64,000 bases of DNA. Source: Lachnospiraceae bacterium. Its GTDB lineage: Bacteria; Bacillota; Clostridia; Lachnospirales; Lachnospiraceae. Below the pieces are notes generated by a model. The model ran no database searches, had not been told where the DNA came from, and saw only the letters and a list, made by a program, of their open reading frames with translations. Numbering within the stretch: position 1 is the stretch's first letter; each line of letters opens with the position of its first letter. Shown piece by piece: positions 17,685 through 27,421 of this stretch. The stretch lies in assembly GCA_017397645.1 (NCBI GenBank), contig JAFQIE010000037.1, positions 1 through 64,000 of the forward strand, in the 5' to 3' direction. A program made the position numbers and the translations under genes.

Positions 17685-19667
17685 ATGAATAAGAACGATA
17701 AGTATTATATTACAACGGCGATTGCCTATACTTCCGGCAAGCCCCATATCGGCAACAATTATGAGATTGTGCTGGCGGATAGCATCGCCCGTTTTAAGAG
17801 AAAAGAAGGATTTGATGTATTCTTCCAGACCGGTACTGACGAGCATGGTCAGAAGATTGAACTGAAGGCTCAGGACGCGGGCATGACCCCCAAGGAATTT
17901 GTGGACGGCGTGGCCGGAATTATTCAAGGAATGTGTGATTCATTGAATATTTCTTATGATAAATTTATCCGTACTACGGACGAGTATCATGAGAAGCAGG
18001 TACAGAAGATATTCAAGCGCCTTTATGATCAGGGAGATATCTATAAGAGTTGTTACGAGGGCTTGTATTGTACTCCTTGTGAGTCTTTCTGGACAGAGTC
18101 CCAATTGGTGGATGGCAAATGCCCCGATTGTGGCAGAGAGGTGAAGCCTGCAAAGGAAGAAGCTTACTTCTTCCGTATGAGCAAATACGCAGATAAATTG
18201 ATTCGGCATATCAATGAGCATCCGGAATTCATTCAGCCCGTGTCCCGTAAAAACGAAATGATGAATAATTTCCTGCTTCCCGGACTTCAGGATTTGTGTG
18301 TTTCCAGAACCTCCTTTAAATGGGGTATTCCCGTGGATTTTGATCCCGGACATGTGGTCTATGTATGGCTGGATGCGCTGACCAACTACATCACCGGTGT
18401 AGGGTATGATGCAGAGGGAAACAGCACGGAGCAATATAAGAGATTGTGGCCTGCAGATTTGCATTTGATTGGTAAGGACATTGTACGTTTCCATACCATT
18501 TATTGGCCTATTTTCCTGATGGCTTTGGGTGAGCCCCTGCCTAAACAGGTATTTGGTCATCCCTGGCTTTTGATGAGTGATGGAAAGATGAGTAAATCTA
18601 AGGGCAATGTAATCTATGTAGATGATTTGATTGCATTTTTCGGCGTGGATGCGGTTCGTTACTACATGTTGCATGAAATGCCCTATGAAAACGATGGTAC
18701 CGCTTCCTGGGAGTTGATTGCTGAGAGAACCAATACTGACTTGGCAAATGTGTTGGGAAATCTTTTGAATCGTACCGTATCTATGAGCAACAAATACTTT
18801 GGTGGCGTAGTGGCTGACAAGGGGGTAGTTGACGAGGTATTGGACAGCGACCTGAAGGCTGTGGTTACCGGTGCTCTTACCAAGGTGCAGGGCAAGATGG
18901 AAAACCTGCGTGTGGCAGATGCCTTGACAGAAATCTTCGCTATCTTCAAGCGTTGTAATAAATATATTGATGAGACGGAGCCTTGGGCTTTGGCTAAGGA
19001 TGAGGCGCAGGCAGAGCGTCTTTCCACTGTACTTTATAATTTGGTGGAAAGTTTGGTTGTGGGTGCATCTCTGTTGCAGCCCTTCATGCCCGAAACCGCT
19101 GAAAAGATGGTGAAGCAGTTGAATACTTCCTTGCGCGAGTTTGACGTGCTTGACAAGTTTGGTCTCTATGAGAATGGCGCGAAGGTGGTAGAACAGCCTG
19201 AAATTCTCTTTGCAAGACTGGATATGAAAGAAGTAAAGCAAAAAGAGGAAGAGTTAGCGGCAGCCATGATTGCAGCAGCACAGGCAGAGGCAAAAGCAAA
19301 AGAAACCGTGGAAGAGAATGTCATCGATATAGAGGCAAAGGCTGAAATCGAGTATGATGACTTTGCTAAAATGCAATTCCAGGTAGGCGAAATTATCGCA
19401 TGCGAGGAAGTGCCTAAGAGTAAGAAACTGCTTTGCAGTCAAGTAAAAATTGGCAGTCAGGTAAAGCAGATTGTATCCGGTATCAAAGCACACTACACCC
19501 CTGAACAGATGGTGGGTAAGAAGGTGATGGTTTTGGTGAACTTAAAGCCTGCAAAATTGGCCGGCGTACTCAGTGAGGGCATGCTTTTGTGCGCAGAAGA
19601 TGCAGAGGGTAATCTGGCACTTATGACACCGGAAAAAGAGATGCCTGCAGGGGCAGAAATCTGTTAG
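17685..19667 (+). CDS. metG: Methionyl-tRNA synthetase
   Basis: Charges tRNA-Met with methionine. 660 residues: the Rossmann catalytic core has the HIGH-type motif PHIGN (about residue 21), the zinc-binding cysteines CTPCESFW...CPDCG, the signature KMSKSKGN and an anticodon-binding helical domain. From about residue 560 a C-terminal tRNA-binding (EMAP-like) domain begins, with FQVGEIIACEEVPKSKKLL. An Ala/Glu/Lys-rich linker joins the two. GGAAAGGAG precedes the ATG. No T-box leader is visible upstream. Confidence 0.98.
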   Translation: MNKNDKYYITTAIAYTSGKPHIGNNYEIVLADSIARFKRKEGFDVFFQTGTDEHGQKIELKAQDAGMTPKEFVDGVAGIIQGMCDSLNISYDKFIRTTDEYHEKQVQKIFKRLYDQGDIYKSCYEGLYCTPCESFWTESQLVDGKCPDCGREVKPAKEEAYFFRMSKYADKLIRHINEHPEFIQPVSRKNEMMNNFLLPGLQDLCVSRTSFKWGIPVDFDPGHVVYVWLDALTNYITGVGYDAEGNSTEQYKRLWPADLHLIGKDIVRFHTIYWPIFLMALGEPLPKQVFGHPWLLMSDGKMSKSKGNVIYVDDLIAFFGVDAVRYYMLHEMPYENDGTASWELIAERTNTDLANVLGNLLNRTVSMSNKYFGGVVADKGVVDEVLDSDLKAVVTGALTKVQGKMENLRVADALTEIFAIFKRCNKYIDETEPWALAKDEAQAERLSTVLYNLVESLVVGASLLQPFMPETAEKMVKQLNTSLREFDVLDKFGLYENGAKVVEQPEILFARLDMKEVKQKEEELAAAMIAAAQAEAKAKETVEENVIDIEAKAEIEYDDFAKMQFQVGEIIACEEVPKSKKLLCSQVKIGSQVKQIVSGIKAHYTPEQMVGKKVMVLVNLKPAKLAGVLSEGMLLCAEDAEGNLALMTPEKEMPAGAEIC

Positions 19668-19701
19668 TGAGAAATCGGCAGACAATCATCAAGAAAGGTA
19701 G

Positions 19702-20436
19702 ATGGATATGGGATTTTTAAAGTACGACAGCCCTTTTATGACGGGACTGGCGAAAGTTACAGACCTAATGCTAATCAATTTTTATACGATATTTTTGTGT
19801 ATTCCCGTGGTGACAGCCGGGGCGGCAATTACGGCACTTCATAGTATGTCACTGAAAATCGTCAGAAACGAACAGAGCCGTGTGACAAAGGAATACTTTC
19901 ATTCCTTTGCCAGAAATTTTAAGCAGGCCACGTTGATATGGCTGATTGTGTTGGTCGCATTACTCATACTGGCAGGAGACTGCTTTATTCTGTTCTTTTC
20001 AGAATTACATTTTGGGAAAGCCTTCCGCATCACCTTTTATGTAGTTGCCTTCCTGATGGCATTTGCGTATGCGTTTGTGTATCCAATCTTGGCAAGATTT
20101 GATAATACCATAAAGAATACCCTAAAAAACGCTGTTTTGATAGGTATTCTTCAATTCCCCAGAACTGTACTGATGATAGCTGTGGGCATACTTCCCTTGT
20201 TGCTCTTAGTATTTTTCCCCAGAGCGTTACCCCTTGTCATACTTTTTGGGTTTTCCGGTCCGTCTTGGGTGAGTGCGCTTCTTTATAACAAGTATTTTCA
20301 AATGTTGGAGAATCAAATGCTGGAACAGCAGGATGCTACCGAGGGACAGGATTTGGATGACGATGAAGTCATCTTTAAGGATGTTGAGTACAGCACTTCG
20401 GAAGAAAGTGACGACCAGGAATCGTCCGAGAAGTAG
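19702..20436 (+). CDS. YesL-like (DUF624) membrane protein
   Basis: 244 residues. Five or so membrane helices occupy about residues 20-210; the N-terminal GFLKYDSPFMTGLAKVTDLMLINFYTIFLCIPVVTAGAAITAL is the DUF624/YesL signature. The C-terminal 35 residues are very acidic (EEQ.., DLDDDEVIF, EESDDQESSEK). YesL proteins often sit with sugar ABC transporters; here the next gene is an MsmK-type ATPase, though not closely linked. Function is unknown. AAAGGTAG precedes the ATG; ATG at 19708 is an alternative start. Confidence 0.8.
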   Translation: MDMGFLKYDSPFMTGLAKVTDLMLINFYTIFLCIPVVTAGAAITALHSMSLKIVRNEQSRVTKEYFHSFARNFKQATLIWLIVLVALLILAGDCFILFFSELHFGKAFRITFYVVAFLMAFAYAFVYPILARFDNTIKNTLKNAVLIGILQFPRTVLMIAVGILPLLLLVFFPRALPLVILFGFSGPSWVSALLYNKYFQMLENQMLEQQDATEGQDLDDDEVIFKDVEYSTSEESDDQESSEK

Positions 20437-20627
20437 CATTGTGCAATGTGACGGGAGGAGACTGGGTTTTTCGTCATAGTGCCAAACGGGCATTGGAAGT
20501 GCCGAAATTATGAGCAAAACATACAAACAAAGCTCAAAAATTTGTGGAATAATGGCATAGAAAAACGCAGGTAAATCAACTATACTTGGTAATAGTGAAA
20601 ATCTTTTTACACGAAAGGAGTTTTAAA

Positions 20628-21740
20628 ATGGCAGGTTTATCTTTGAAAAACATTTGTAAAGTATATCCCAACGGCTTTGAAGCTGTTAAGGATTTCAATC
20701 TTGAGATTGAAGACAAAGAGTTTATCATCTTCGTAGGTCCTTCCGGATGTGGTAAGACTACTACACTTCGTATGATCGCAGGTTTGGAAGACATCTCTTC
20801 CGGTGAACTGTGGATTGGCGATAAGCTGGTAAACGACGTAGAGCCTAAGGATCGTGATATCGCAATGGTATTCCAGAACTACGCTCTGTATCCTCATATG
20901 ACCGTATATGACAACATGGCATTTGGTTTGAAGTTGAGAAAGGTTCCTAAGGCAGAAATCGAGAAATTGGTTATGGAAGCAGCTAAGATTCTTGGCTTGA
21001 CTCCCCTTTTGGATCGTAAGCCCGCAGCTTTGTCCGGTGGACAGAGACAGCGTGTAGCTATGGGTCGTGCAATCGTTCGTAATCCTAAGGTATTCCTTAT
21101 GGATGAGCCTCTTTCCAACCTGGATGCTAAGTTGCGTGTACAGATGCGTATCGAGATTGCAAAATTGCATCAGAGACTTGGTACCACCATCATCTACGTT
21201 ACACATGACCAGACCGAGGCTATGACACTTGGTACCAGAATCGTAGTTATGAAGGATGGTGTTATCCAGCAGGTAGATACTCCTCAGCATCTGTATGATC
21301 TTCCTCAGAACCTGTTCGTAGCAGGATTCATGGGATCTCCTCAGATGAACTTCTTAGATGCAACTGTTAAGGTTGACGGCAGCGTTGCCAAGCTTGAGGT
21401 CGCTGGTAACAGCATTGAGCTTAACGCTGAGAAGTCCAAGAAGATTATTGATGGCGGTTATGACGGAAAGGTAGTTACCTTCGGTATTCGTCCTGAAGAT
21501 ATCTATGATTCCGAAGAGATGATTGCTAAGAATCCTTCCGCAACATTCGAGTCTGCTGTAAGAGTATACGAATTGCTTGGTGCAGAAGTATTCTTGTATC
21601 TTGATTTGGAAGAGTATCCTATCACCGCAAGACTTGATCCTACTACAAAGGCAAGACCTGGTGATGTAATCAAGTTTGCATTCGATACTAATAAGATTCA
21701 TGTATTCGATAAGGAAACCGAGCAGGTTATCACAAACTAA
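20628..21740 (+). CDS. msmK: Sugar ABC transporter ATP-binding protein (MsmK/UgpC type)
   Basis: 370 residues: ABC ATPase domain with Walker A GPSGCGKTT, Q-loop MVFQNYALYPHMTV, signature LSGGQRQRVAMGRA and Walker B VFLMDEPLSNLDAKL, then the C-terminal OB-type regulatory (TOBE) domain typical of MalK/MsmK/UgpC. Such ATPases energise several carbohydrate importers whose permeases are encoded elsewhere, and no permease lies nearby. The gene is enriched in codons typical of highly expressed genes here, as in dnaK and fba. The ATG at 20628 follows GAAAGGAG; the longer reading frame upstream lacks a ribosome binding site. Confidence 0.93.
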   Translation: MAGLSLKNICKVYPNGFEAVKDFNLEIEDKEFIIFVGPSGCGKTTTLRMIAGLEDISSGELWIGDKLVNDVEPKDRDIAMVFQNYALYPHMTVYDNMAFGLKLRKVPKAEIEKLVMEAAKILGLTPLLDRKPAALSGGQRQRVAMGRAIVRNPKVFLMDEPLSNLDAKLRVQMRIEIAKLHQRLGTTIIYVTHDQTEAMTLGTRIVVMKDGVIQQVDTPQHLYDLPQNLFVAGFMGSPQMNFLDATVKVDGSVAKLEVAGNSIELNAEKSKKIIDGGYDGKVVTFGIRPEDIYDSEEMIAKNPSATFESAVRVYELLGAEVFLYLDLEEYPITARLDPTTKARPGDVIKFAFDTNKIHVFDKETEQVITN

Positions 21741-21753
21741 TAAGTAATTTTGA

Positions 21754-21778
21754 GGGCGCCTAACGCAGGCGCCCTTTT
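21754..21778 (+). terminator. Rho-independent terminator after the ABC ATPase
   Basis: GGGCGCC and GGCGCCC form a perfect 7-bp GC stem with a 7-base loop, followed by TTTT, 15 bases before uvrC. Confidence 0.9.
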
Positions 21779-21793
21779 GTATAGGAGAGTTGA

Positions 21794-23656
21794 ATGGCAT
21801 TTAATATACAGGAAGAATTGAAGAAATTACCAAAAACACCCGGCGTCTACATCATGAAAGATGACAAGGGTGTCATTTTGTATGTTGGAAAAGCCATTAA
21901 TTTATACAATCGTGTACGCTCTTATTTTCGGGAGAATATCGGCAGAGGACCGATGATTGACAAGATGGTGTCACTGATTGCGGAGTTTGAAATTATTGTG
22001 ACAGATTCTGAATTAGAAGCTTTGGTCTTGGAAAATAATTTAATCAAAGAGTATTCACCTAAGTATAACACTTTGTTGAAAGATGACAAAACATATCCAT
22101 ATATCAAGGTAACTGTGGGAGAAGCCTATCCCCGCATTTTGTTCTCCCGAACTATGAAAAAAGATAAATCCAGATATTTTGGACCTTACACCAGTGCAGC
22201 AGCGGTGAAGGATACTATAGAATTGTTGAATAAACTATATCAATTGCGTACCTGTAACCGGAATCTGCCCAGGGATATCGGCGTGGACCGTCCTTGCTTA
22301 AATTACCATATCAAGCAGTGCAAGGCGCCGTGTCAGGGGTACGTGTCGGCAGAAGAATATCGTCTGCAGGTGGATAGAGCATTAGAGTTCTTGAATGGGA
22401 ACTACAATGTTATTTTAAAAGAGTTGGAGTTCAAGATGAAGGATGCCGCCGAGAAAATGGATTATGAAACGGCGGCAGAATACCGGGACCTTCACGCCAG
22501 TGTAAAACAGGTTGCCCAAAAACAAAAAATGACGGATGGCGACTTGGAGGATAAGGATATCATTGCCATGAGCAGGGATGCAGATGAGGCGGTTGTCCAA
22601 GTATTCTTCGTGCGTGGCGGTAAGATGATTGGCAAAGAGCACTTTTATATGACCCAGACAGCAGATGCGAGCAATGCAGAGATTCTGGAAAACTATGTGA
22701 AGCAGTTCTACGCAGGGACACCTTTTATTCCTAGAGAATTAGTGCTCCAGTATGAGATCTGTGATGGGGAGCTGATTGAAAAGTGGCTTAGCGACCGAAA
22801 GGGAAGCAGGGTGTATTTGAAGGTGCCTAAGATCGGAACCAAGGAAAAGTTGGTGGAATTGGCGGCACAAAATGCAAAGCATATTTTAGAACAGGACAGA
22901 GAGAGGATAAAACGTGAAGAGGGCAGAACCATTGGTGCAGTGAAAGAAATCGCAGCCCTCTTGCAGATAGATAGAATAGAACGCATGGAAGCCTATGACA
23001 TTTCCAATATCAATGGGTTTGAAAATGTGGGCTCCATGGTGGTATTTGAAAAAGGGAAACCGAAAACCAGCGACTATCGAAAGTTTCGGATTCGCACCGT
23101 GTCCGGACCGGATGACTACGCTTGCATGCGTGAGGTGCTGACGAGGCGGTTTGTGCATGGTGTGGAGGAATCCAAAGCACTGGTAAGTAAAAATATTGAA
23201 AAGGAATTCGGCAGTTTTACCAAATTCCCTGATTTGATTTTGATGGATGGAGGACGCGGGCAGGTAAATATTGCAAGAGAAGTTTTGGAGGAATTAAACA
23301 TTCATATACCGGTTTGTGGTATGGTAAAGGATGATAATCACCGTACCAGGGGCCTATACTTTGAAAATGTGGAGCTACCCATTGATACCCACTCGGAAGG
23401 ATTTAAACTCATTACCCGCATCCAGGATGAGGCGCATCGTTTTGCCATAGAGTATCACCGTTCCTTGCGTAGCAAGGGACAAGTGAAGTCGGTGTTAGAT
23501 GACATTCCCGGCGTAGGACCTACCAGAAGAAAAGCGCTTATGAGGCATTTCAAGTCCTTGGAGGAGATTAAGAATGCCACGTTGGAAGACTTGATGGCTT
23601 GCCCGGAATTAAACCAAAATGTGGCAACTCAAATTTATGAGTTTTTCCATGCATAA
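21794..23656 (+). CDS. uvrC: Excinuclease ABC subunit C
   Basis: Dual-incision nuclease of nucleotide excision repair. 620 residues: N-terminal GIY-YIG domain ([18 protein letters not shown]), UVR domain ([12 protein letters not shown]), the RNase H-like C-terminal endonuclease with [20 protein letters not shown] and DGGRGQ, and helix-hairpin-helix motifs at the end ([18 protein letters not shown]). It starts right after a terminator, so it needs its own promoter or read-through. Confidence 0.97.
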   Translation: MAFNIQEELKKLPKTPGVYIMKDDKGVILYVGKAINLYNRVRSYFRENIGRGPMIDKMVSLIAEFEIIVTDSELEALVLENNLIKEYSPKYNTLLKDDKTYPYIKVTVGEAYPRILFSRTMKKDKSRYFGPYTSAAAVKDTIELLNKLYQLRTCNRNLPRDIGVDRPCLNYHIKQCKAPCQGYVSAEEYRLQVDRALEFLNGNYNVILKELEFKMKDAAEKMDYETAAEYRDLHASVKQVAQKQKMTDGDLEDKDIIAMSRDADEAVVQVFFVRGGKMIGKEHFYMTQTADASNAEILENYVKQFYAGTPFIPRELVLQYEICDGELIEKWLSDRKGSRVYLKVPKIGTKEKLVELAAQNAKHILEQDRERIKREEGRTIGAVKEIAALLQIDRIERMEAYDISNINGFENVGSMVVFEKGKPKTSDYRKFRIRTVSGPDDYACMREVLTRRFVHGVEESKALVSKNIEKEFGSFTKFPDLILMDGGRGQVNIAREVLEELNIHIPVCGMVKDDNHRTRGLYFENVELPIDTHSEGFKLITRIQDEAHRFAIEYHRSLRSKGQVKSVLDDIPGVGPTRRKALMRHFKSLEEIKNATLEDLMACPELNQNVATQIYEFFHA

Positions 23657-23667
23657 GTGTAATTTTC

Positions 23668-23696
23668 TTCCCATTCCAATGCAAATGTGTTAATAT
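23668..23696 (+). promoter_or_regulatory. Candidate promoter for hprK
   Basis: TTCCCA, a 17-base spacer and TAATAT preceded by TGT (extended -10), about 45 bases before the hprK start codon. Confidence 0.45.
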
Positions 23697-23739
23697 GTAC
23701 CTTAGATGGAGTCGGAAAATCAAACGAACGGAGGCAGTT

Positions 23740-24693
23740 ATGAGCGGATTTGTTGATTTGACAAAATTAGTTGAAAAAATGAAGTTGGTAAACCTGACCG
23801 AGGAACTTCCTTTGGAGGGTATTAAAATCACTCAGCCCGATGTGAATCGTCCGGCACTTCAGTTGGCAGGATTTTTTGAGCATTTTGATGCTACCCGTTT
23901 ACAGGTTGTGGGATATGTGGAATATGCTTATATGGAGCATTTGTCGGATTTTCAGAAGAAAGAAGTATATGACGAACTGATGGAGTACGATGTACCCGCT
24001 TTTGTATTCTCCAGAGAAATGAAGCCGGATCCAATCTTCCTGGATGCGGCATTGCGCCACAGAATTCCGGTGCTTGGTACAAGGAAATCAACTTCCTCTT
24101 TTATGGCAGAGGCTATCAGATGGTTGAATGTTCAACTGGCGCCTTGCATTTCCGTTCATGGCGTGCTTGTAGATGTATATGGAGAGGGTGTTTTGATTAC
24201 CGGAGAAAGTGGTATTGGTAAGTCCGAAGCGGCGTTGGAATTGGTAAAACGTGGTCATCGTTTGGTGACAGATGACGTGGTAGAGATTAGAAAAGTAAGT
24301 GACGATACCTTGATTGGTTCCGCACCCGATGTGACCAAGCACCTAATTGAACTTAGGGGAATCGGTATTGTGGATATCAAGGCGTTGTTTGGTGCATCTG
24401 CGGTAAAGGATACCCAGAGCATTGATTTGGTCATAATGTTGGAGGATTGGAATAAGAATAAAGAGTATGACAGACTTTGTTTAGAGGACAATTACACGGA
24501 GTATCTGGGCAACAAAGTAGTTTGCCATAATATTCCCATCCGTCCCGGACGAAATCTGGCAATTATCTGTGAATCTGCTGCGGTAAACCACAGGCAGAAA
24601 AAGATGGGGTACAATGCAGCCCATGAGCTGTATGCCAGAGTGCAGAACTCTTTGGCAAAAAGACGCGAAGAGGCAGAGGATTTATTGGGTTAA
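23740..24693 (+). CDS. hprK: HPr kinase/phosphorylase
   Basis: Bifunctional enzyme that phosphorylates Ser46 of HPr-type proteins in response to glycolytic metabolites and dephosphorylates them when phosphate is high, so it controls carbon catabolite repression. 317 residues with P-loop GESGIGKS at about 155-162 and the HprK signature LIELRGIGIVDIKALFG. The start is ATG at 23740 with GGAGG upstream; an earlier in-frame ATG at 23695 overlaps the candidate promoter. Two possible substrates, HPr-like proteins lacking the PTS histidine, are encoded at 27422 and 50574. Confidence 0.97.
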   Translation: MSGFVDLTKLVEKMKLVNLTEELPLEGIKITQPDVNRPALQLAGFFEHFDATRLQVVGYVEYAYMEHLSDFQKKEVYDELMEYDVPAFVFSREMKPDPIFLDAALRHRIPVLGTRKSTSSFMAEAIRWLNVQLAPCISVHGVLVDVYGEGVLITGESGIGKSEAALELVKRGHRLVTDDVVEIRKVSDDTLIGSAPDVTKHLIELRGIGIVDIKALFGASAVKDTQSIDLVIMLEDWNKNKEYDRLCLEDNYTEYLGNKVVCHNIPIRPGRNLAIICESAAVNHRQKKMGYNAAHELYARVQNSLAKRREEAEDLLG

Positions 24694-24717
24694 GAAAGCA
24701 AAAAAGGAATTGTGACT

Positions 24718-25629
24718 ATGATGATACAGAACATTGTGGATGCACTGCGTCAATATGTACCACAAGAAAATATTAGTTTACAAGAGACTATGGCAGGCCA
24801 TACTACCTTTCGGGTAGGAGGTCCTGCCGATTGCTTTGTGAAAATAGAGAATGAAAATCAGCTGATAGCGGTGCTGACTTGGTTGAAGCAGCGGGAGATT
24901 CCCTACTATGTGTTGGGAAGCGGCAGTAATCTGCTGGTCAGTGATGCGGGCTTTCGAGGTGTTATCCTGCAAATTGCAGACAAGATGAACCGTATAGAAG
25001 TTATTGGCGAAGAAATCATTGCCGACGCAGGTGTTACCATGAGCCGTGTGGCGAGAACTGCGTGGGAGCATGGTTTAGAGGGCTTGGAATTCGCTTCCGG
25101 CATCCCCGGAACAATCGGCGGTGGCGTGACCATGAATGCCGGTGCCTATGGCGGCGAGATGTGCCAGGTGGTGGCAGCAGTTCGTGTTGTAGACGATAAG
25201 GGACAGGTGCTGGAAATCCCGGTCGACGAGATGGCTTTCGGATACCGTACCAGTGTGATCAAAAGTAATCCCTACGTGGTCACATCTGTCAGATTTAAGT
25301 TGCAGGCAGGAGACAAAGACCAAATCAAAGCCAGAATGGATGATTTTGCGGCAAGGAGACGGGATAAACAGCCTTTGGAATACCCCAGCGCCGGTAGCAC
25401 CTTCAAAAGACCGGAGGGGCATTTTGCCGGGAAGTTGATTATGGATGCCGGACTTGCCGGTATGCAGATAGGCGGAGCGCAGGTGTCAGAGAAACACTGT
25501 GGTTTTGTGATTAACACAGGCGATGCCACATCCGCAGATGTGCGGACTCTAATTGGGCAGGTGCAGGAAAAGGTGAAAGGACAGTTTGGTGTAGACCTGG
25601 AGCCGGAAGTGATTTATTTGGGCGAGTAG
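24718..25629 (+). CDS. murB: UDP-N-acetylenolpyruvoylglucosamine reductase
   Basis: Reduces UDP-GlcNAc-enolpyruvate to UDP-MurNAc using FAD and NADPH, in peptidoglycan precursor synthesis. FAD-binding motifs TTFRVGGPADCFV, YVLGSGSNLLVSD, EFASGIPGTIGGGVTMNAGAYGGEM and the type II C-terminal region GSTFKRPEGHFAGKLI are present. I place the start at ATG 24718, 9 bases after AAGGA; GTG at 24712 or ATG at 24721 are possible. It forms an operon with hprK and rapZ. Confidence 0.96.
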   Translation: MMIQNIVDALRQYVPQENISLQETMAGHTTFRVGGPADCFVKIENENQLIAVLTWLKQREIPYYVLGSGSNLLVSDAGFRGVILQIADKMNRIEVIGEEIIADAGVTMSRVARTAWEHGLEGLEFASGIPGTIGGGVTMNAGAYGGEMCQVVAAVRVVDDKGQVLEIPVDEMAFGYRTSVIKSNPYVVTSVRFKLQAGDKDQIKARMDDFAARRRDKQPLEYPSAGSTFKRPEGHFAGKLIMDAGLAGMQIGGAQVSEKHCGFVINTGDATSADVRTLIGQVQEKVKGQFGVDLEPEVIYLGE

Positions 25630-25643
25630 AGAAGGAAGGTAGC

Positions 25644-26501
25644 ATGAGAATCGTAGTTGTAACCGGCATGAGTGGCGGTGGAAAAAGTACAGCGTTAAAG
25701 ATGCTGGAGGATATGGGATATTATTGTGTAGATAATCTTCCGGCGTTTTTGATAGAGAAATTTATCGAGCTAATCAATCTGCCGGGCAATCAGGTACAAA
25801 AGGTGGCCATGGGATTGGATGTGCGTTCCGGGCAATCTTTTGAAGACGCGGACCTTGTAATTGGGAAATTGCGACAAGCCGGTTATCAGATAGAAATACT
25901 ATTTATGGACGCTGCGGAGAATGTACTGATTAAAAGGTACAAGGAAACCCGCCGTGTACATCCTCTTTCGATGGAAGGAAGAGTTGAGGAGGGTGTGCGT
26001 GATGAGCGTAAGATTTTGGAAAAAATCCGCCATAGCGCCGATTATATTATTGATACAACCAATTTACTTACCAGAGAATTGAAAGAAGAACTAGAGCGTA
26101 TTTTTATCATGGACCAAGAGTACAATAGTCTCATGGTCACCGTGATGTCATTTGGATTCAAATATGGGATTCCTGCAGATGCAGATTTAGTGTTTGATGT
26201 GAGATTCCTGCCAAATCCTTTTTATATAGAAGAACTGAAGTCAAAAACCGGCAATGATAAGGAAGTCCGGGATTTTGTAATGCATTGTGACGAGGCGGAA
26301 AACTTTAGGGACAAGTTAAGCGATATGATTCGGTTTCTGATTCCCAACTATGTAAAAGAGGGCAAAAATCGTCTTGTCATAGCCATTGGATGTACCGGTG
26401 GCAAACACAGAAGTGTCACCTTTGCGAATGCACTGTACCAGGATATCAAAGGACATGCTGCCTGTGGATTAAAACTATATCACCGGGATATCAAAGCATA
26501 A
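25644..26501 (+). CDS. rapZ: RNase adapter/nucleotide-binding protein RapZ (YvcJ)
   Basis: P-loop protein, 285 residues: GMSGGGKST at residues 8-16 and the C-terminal RapZ/YvcJ signature GCTGGKHRSVT. In E. coli RapZ senses glucosamine-6-phosphate and guides RNase E; in Bacillus YvcJ is a GTP/ATP-binding protein of unclear role and is encoded with yvcK, whiA and crh. Here whiA and a crh-like gene follow, but yvcK is absent between rapZ and whiA. Confidence 0.95.
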   Translation: MRIVVVTGMSGGGKSTALKMLEDMGYYCVDNLPAFLIEKFIELINLPGNQVQKVAMGLDVRSGQSFEDADLVIGKLRQAGYQIEILFMDAAENVLIKRYKETRRVHPLSMEGRVEEGVRDERKILEKIRHSADYIIDTTNLLTRELKEELERIFIMDQEYNSLMVTVMSFGFKYGIPADADLVFDVRFLPNPFYIEELKSKTGNDKEVRDFVMHCDEAENFRDKLSDMIRFLIPNYVKEGKNRLVIAIGCTGGKHRSVTFANALYQDIKGHAACGLKLYHRDIKA

Positions 26502-26527
26502 AGAAGCAACCATTAGGAGAGAGAAGA

Positions 26528-27397
26528 ATGTCATTTTCCCAAGAGGTAAAAGCGGAACTGGCGAAGCGCGTAACCTCCGCGAAACACTGTCAATTAGCAG
26601 AGCTTGCGGCAATCATGAACCTGTGTGGACAGTATGGATTTGATGCGGATGGAAACGTAACCATAGGATTCCAGACGGAAAACGAGGCATGCGTCAAAAA
26701 AGGCTTTACATTATTGAAAAAAACATTTAATATAGATTCGGGTTCAGTGATAAAAAAGGATGATTTGTACAAAATCATAGACAAAATCGGAGATTTGAAC
26801 GGCCCTGCAAAAGAAGAATTGTACGAGCGTACCTGTTGCAAAAGAGCGTTTTTACGTGGGGCGTTTTTGGGTGTAGGATCCATGAGCGACCCGGAAAAAA
26901 GTTATCACCTGGAATTTAACTGTGACGTCAAGGCGAAAGCAGAACAATTGCAGCAACTGATGAAAACTTTTGAAATTGATTCTAAAATAATTCTCAGAAA
27001 AAAGAATTATGTGGTATATATAAAAGAGGGTTCCTGTATCGTAGATTTGCTTAATGTTTGCGAGGCACCTATTGCCTTGATGAGTATGGAGAATTCCCGT
27101 ATCTTGAAGGAAATGCGTAACTCCGTGAACCGTAGAGTGAATTGCGAAACAGCCAATATTGCGAAAACAGTAGGCGCAGCGGCGAGACAAATCAGTGATA
27201 TCCGTCTGTTGAAGGAAAGATACGGATTCCAGAATTTGCCGATGCCACTCAGAGAGATGGCACAAATCAGGTTGGACCATCCGGATGCGCCCCTAAAGGA
27301 ACTTGGAGATTATTTCGACCCGCCCATCGGGAAGTCGGGAGTTAATCATAGATTGCGCAAGTTAAGTGAACTTGCAGAAAGCATCAAGTTGCAGTAA
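26528..27397 (+). CDS. whiA: DNA-binding protein WhiA
   Basis: 289 residues. The N-terminal LAGLIDADG-like homing-endonuclease fold (MSFSQEVKAELAKR, RGAFLGVGSMSDPEKSYHLEF) is followed by a C-terminal helix-turn-helix (REMAQIRLDHPDAPLKELGDYF, GKSGVNHRLRKL). In Firmicutes WhiA affects cell division and chromosome segregation; in Streptomyces it controls sporulation genes. The ATG at 26528 follows AGGAGAGAG. It sits between rapZ and the crh-like gene as in Bacillus. Confidence 0.96.
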   Translation: MSFSQEVKAELAKRVTSAKHCQLAELAAIMNLCGQYGFDADGNVTIGFQTENEACVKKGFTLLKKTFNIDSGSVIKKDDLYKIIDKIGDLNGPAKEELYERTCCKRAFLRGAFLGVGSMSDPEKSYHLEFNCDVKAKAEQLQQLMKTFEIDSKIILRKKNYVVYIKEGSCIVDLLNVCEAPIALMSMENSRILKEMRNSVNRRVNCETANIAKTVGAAARQISDIRLLKERYGFQNLPMPLREMAQIRLDHPDAPLKELGDYFDPPIGKSGVNHRLRKLSELAESIKLQ

Positions 27398-27421
27398 TAA
27401 GCATTGTCTTGGGAGGAAGTT

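Noticed and set aside
17940..19241. 433-codon minus-strand reading frame over metG
   Set aside because: It is a shadow of metG: composition is unlike a protein (many Cys, His, Ile, Gln), there is no family match, and metG is unambiguous.
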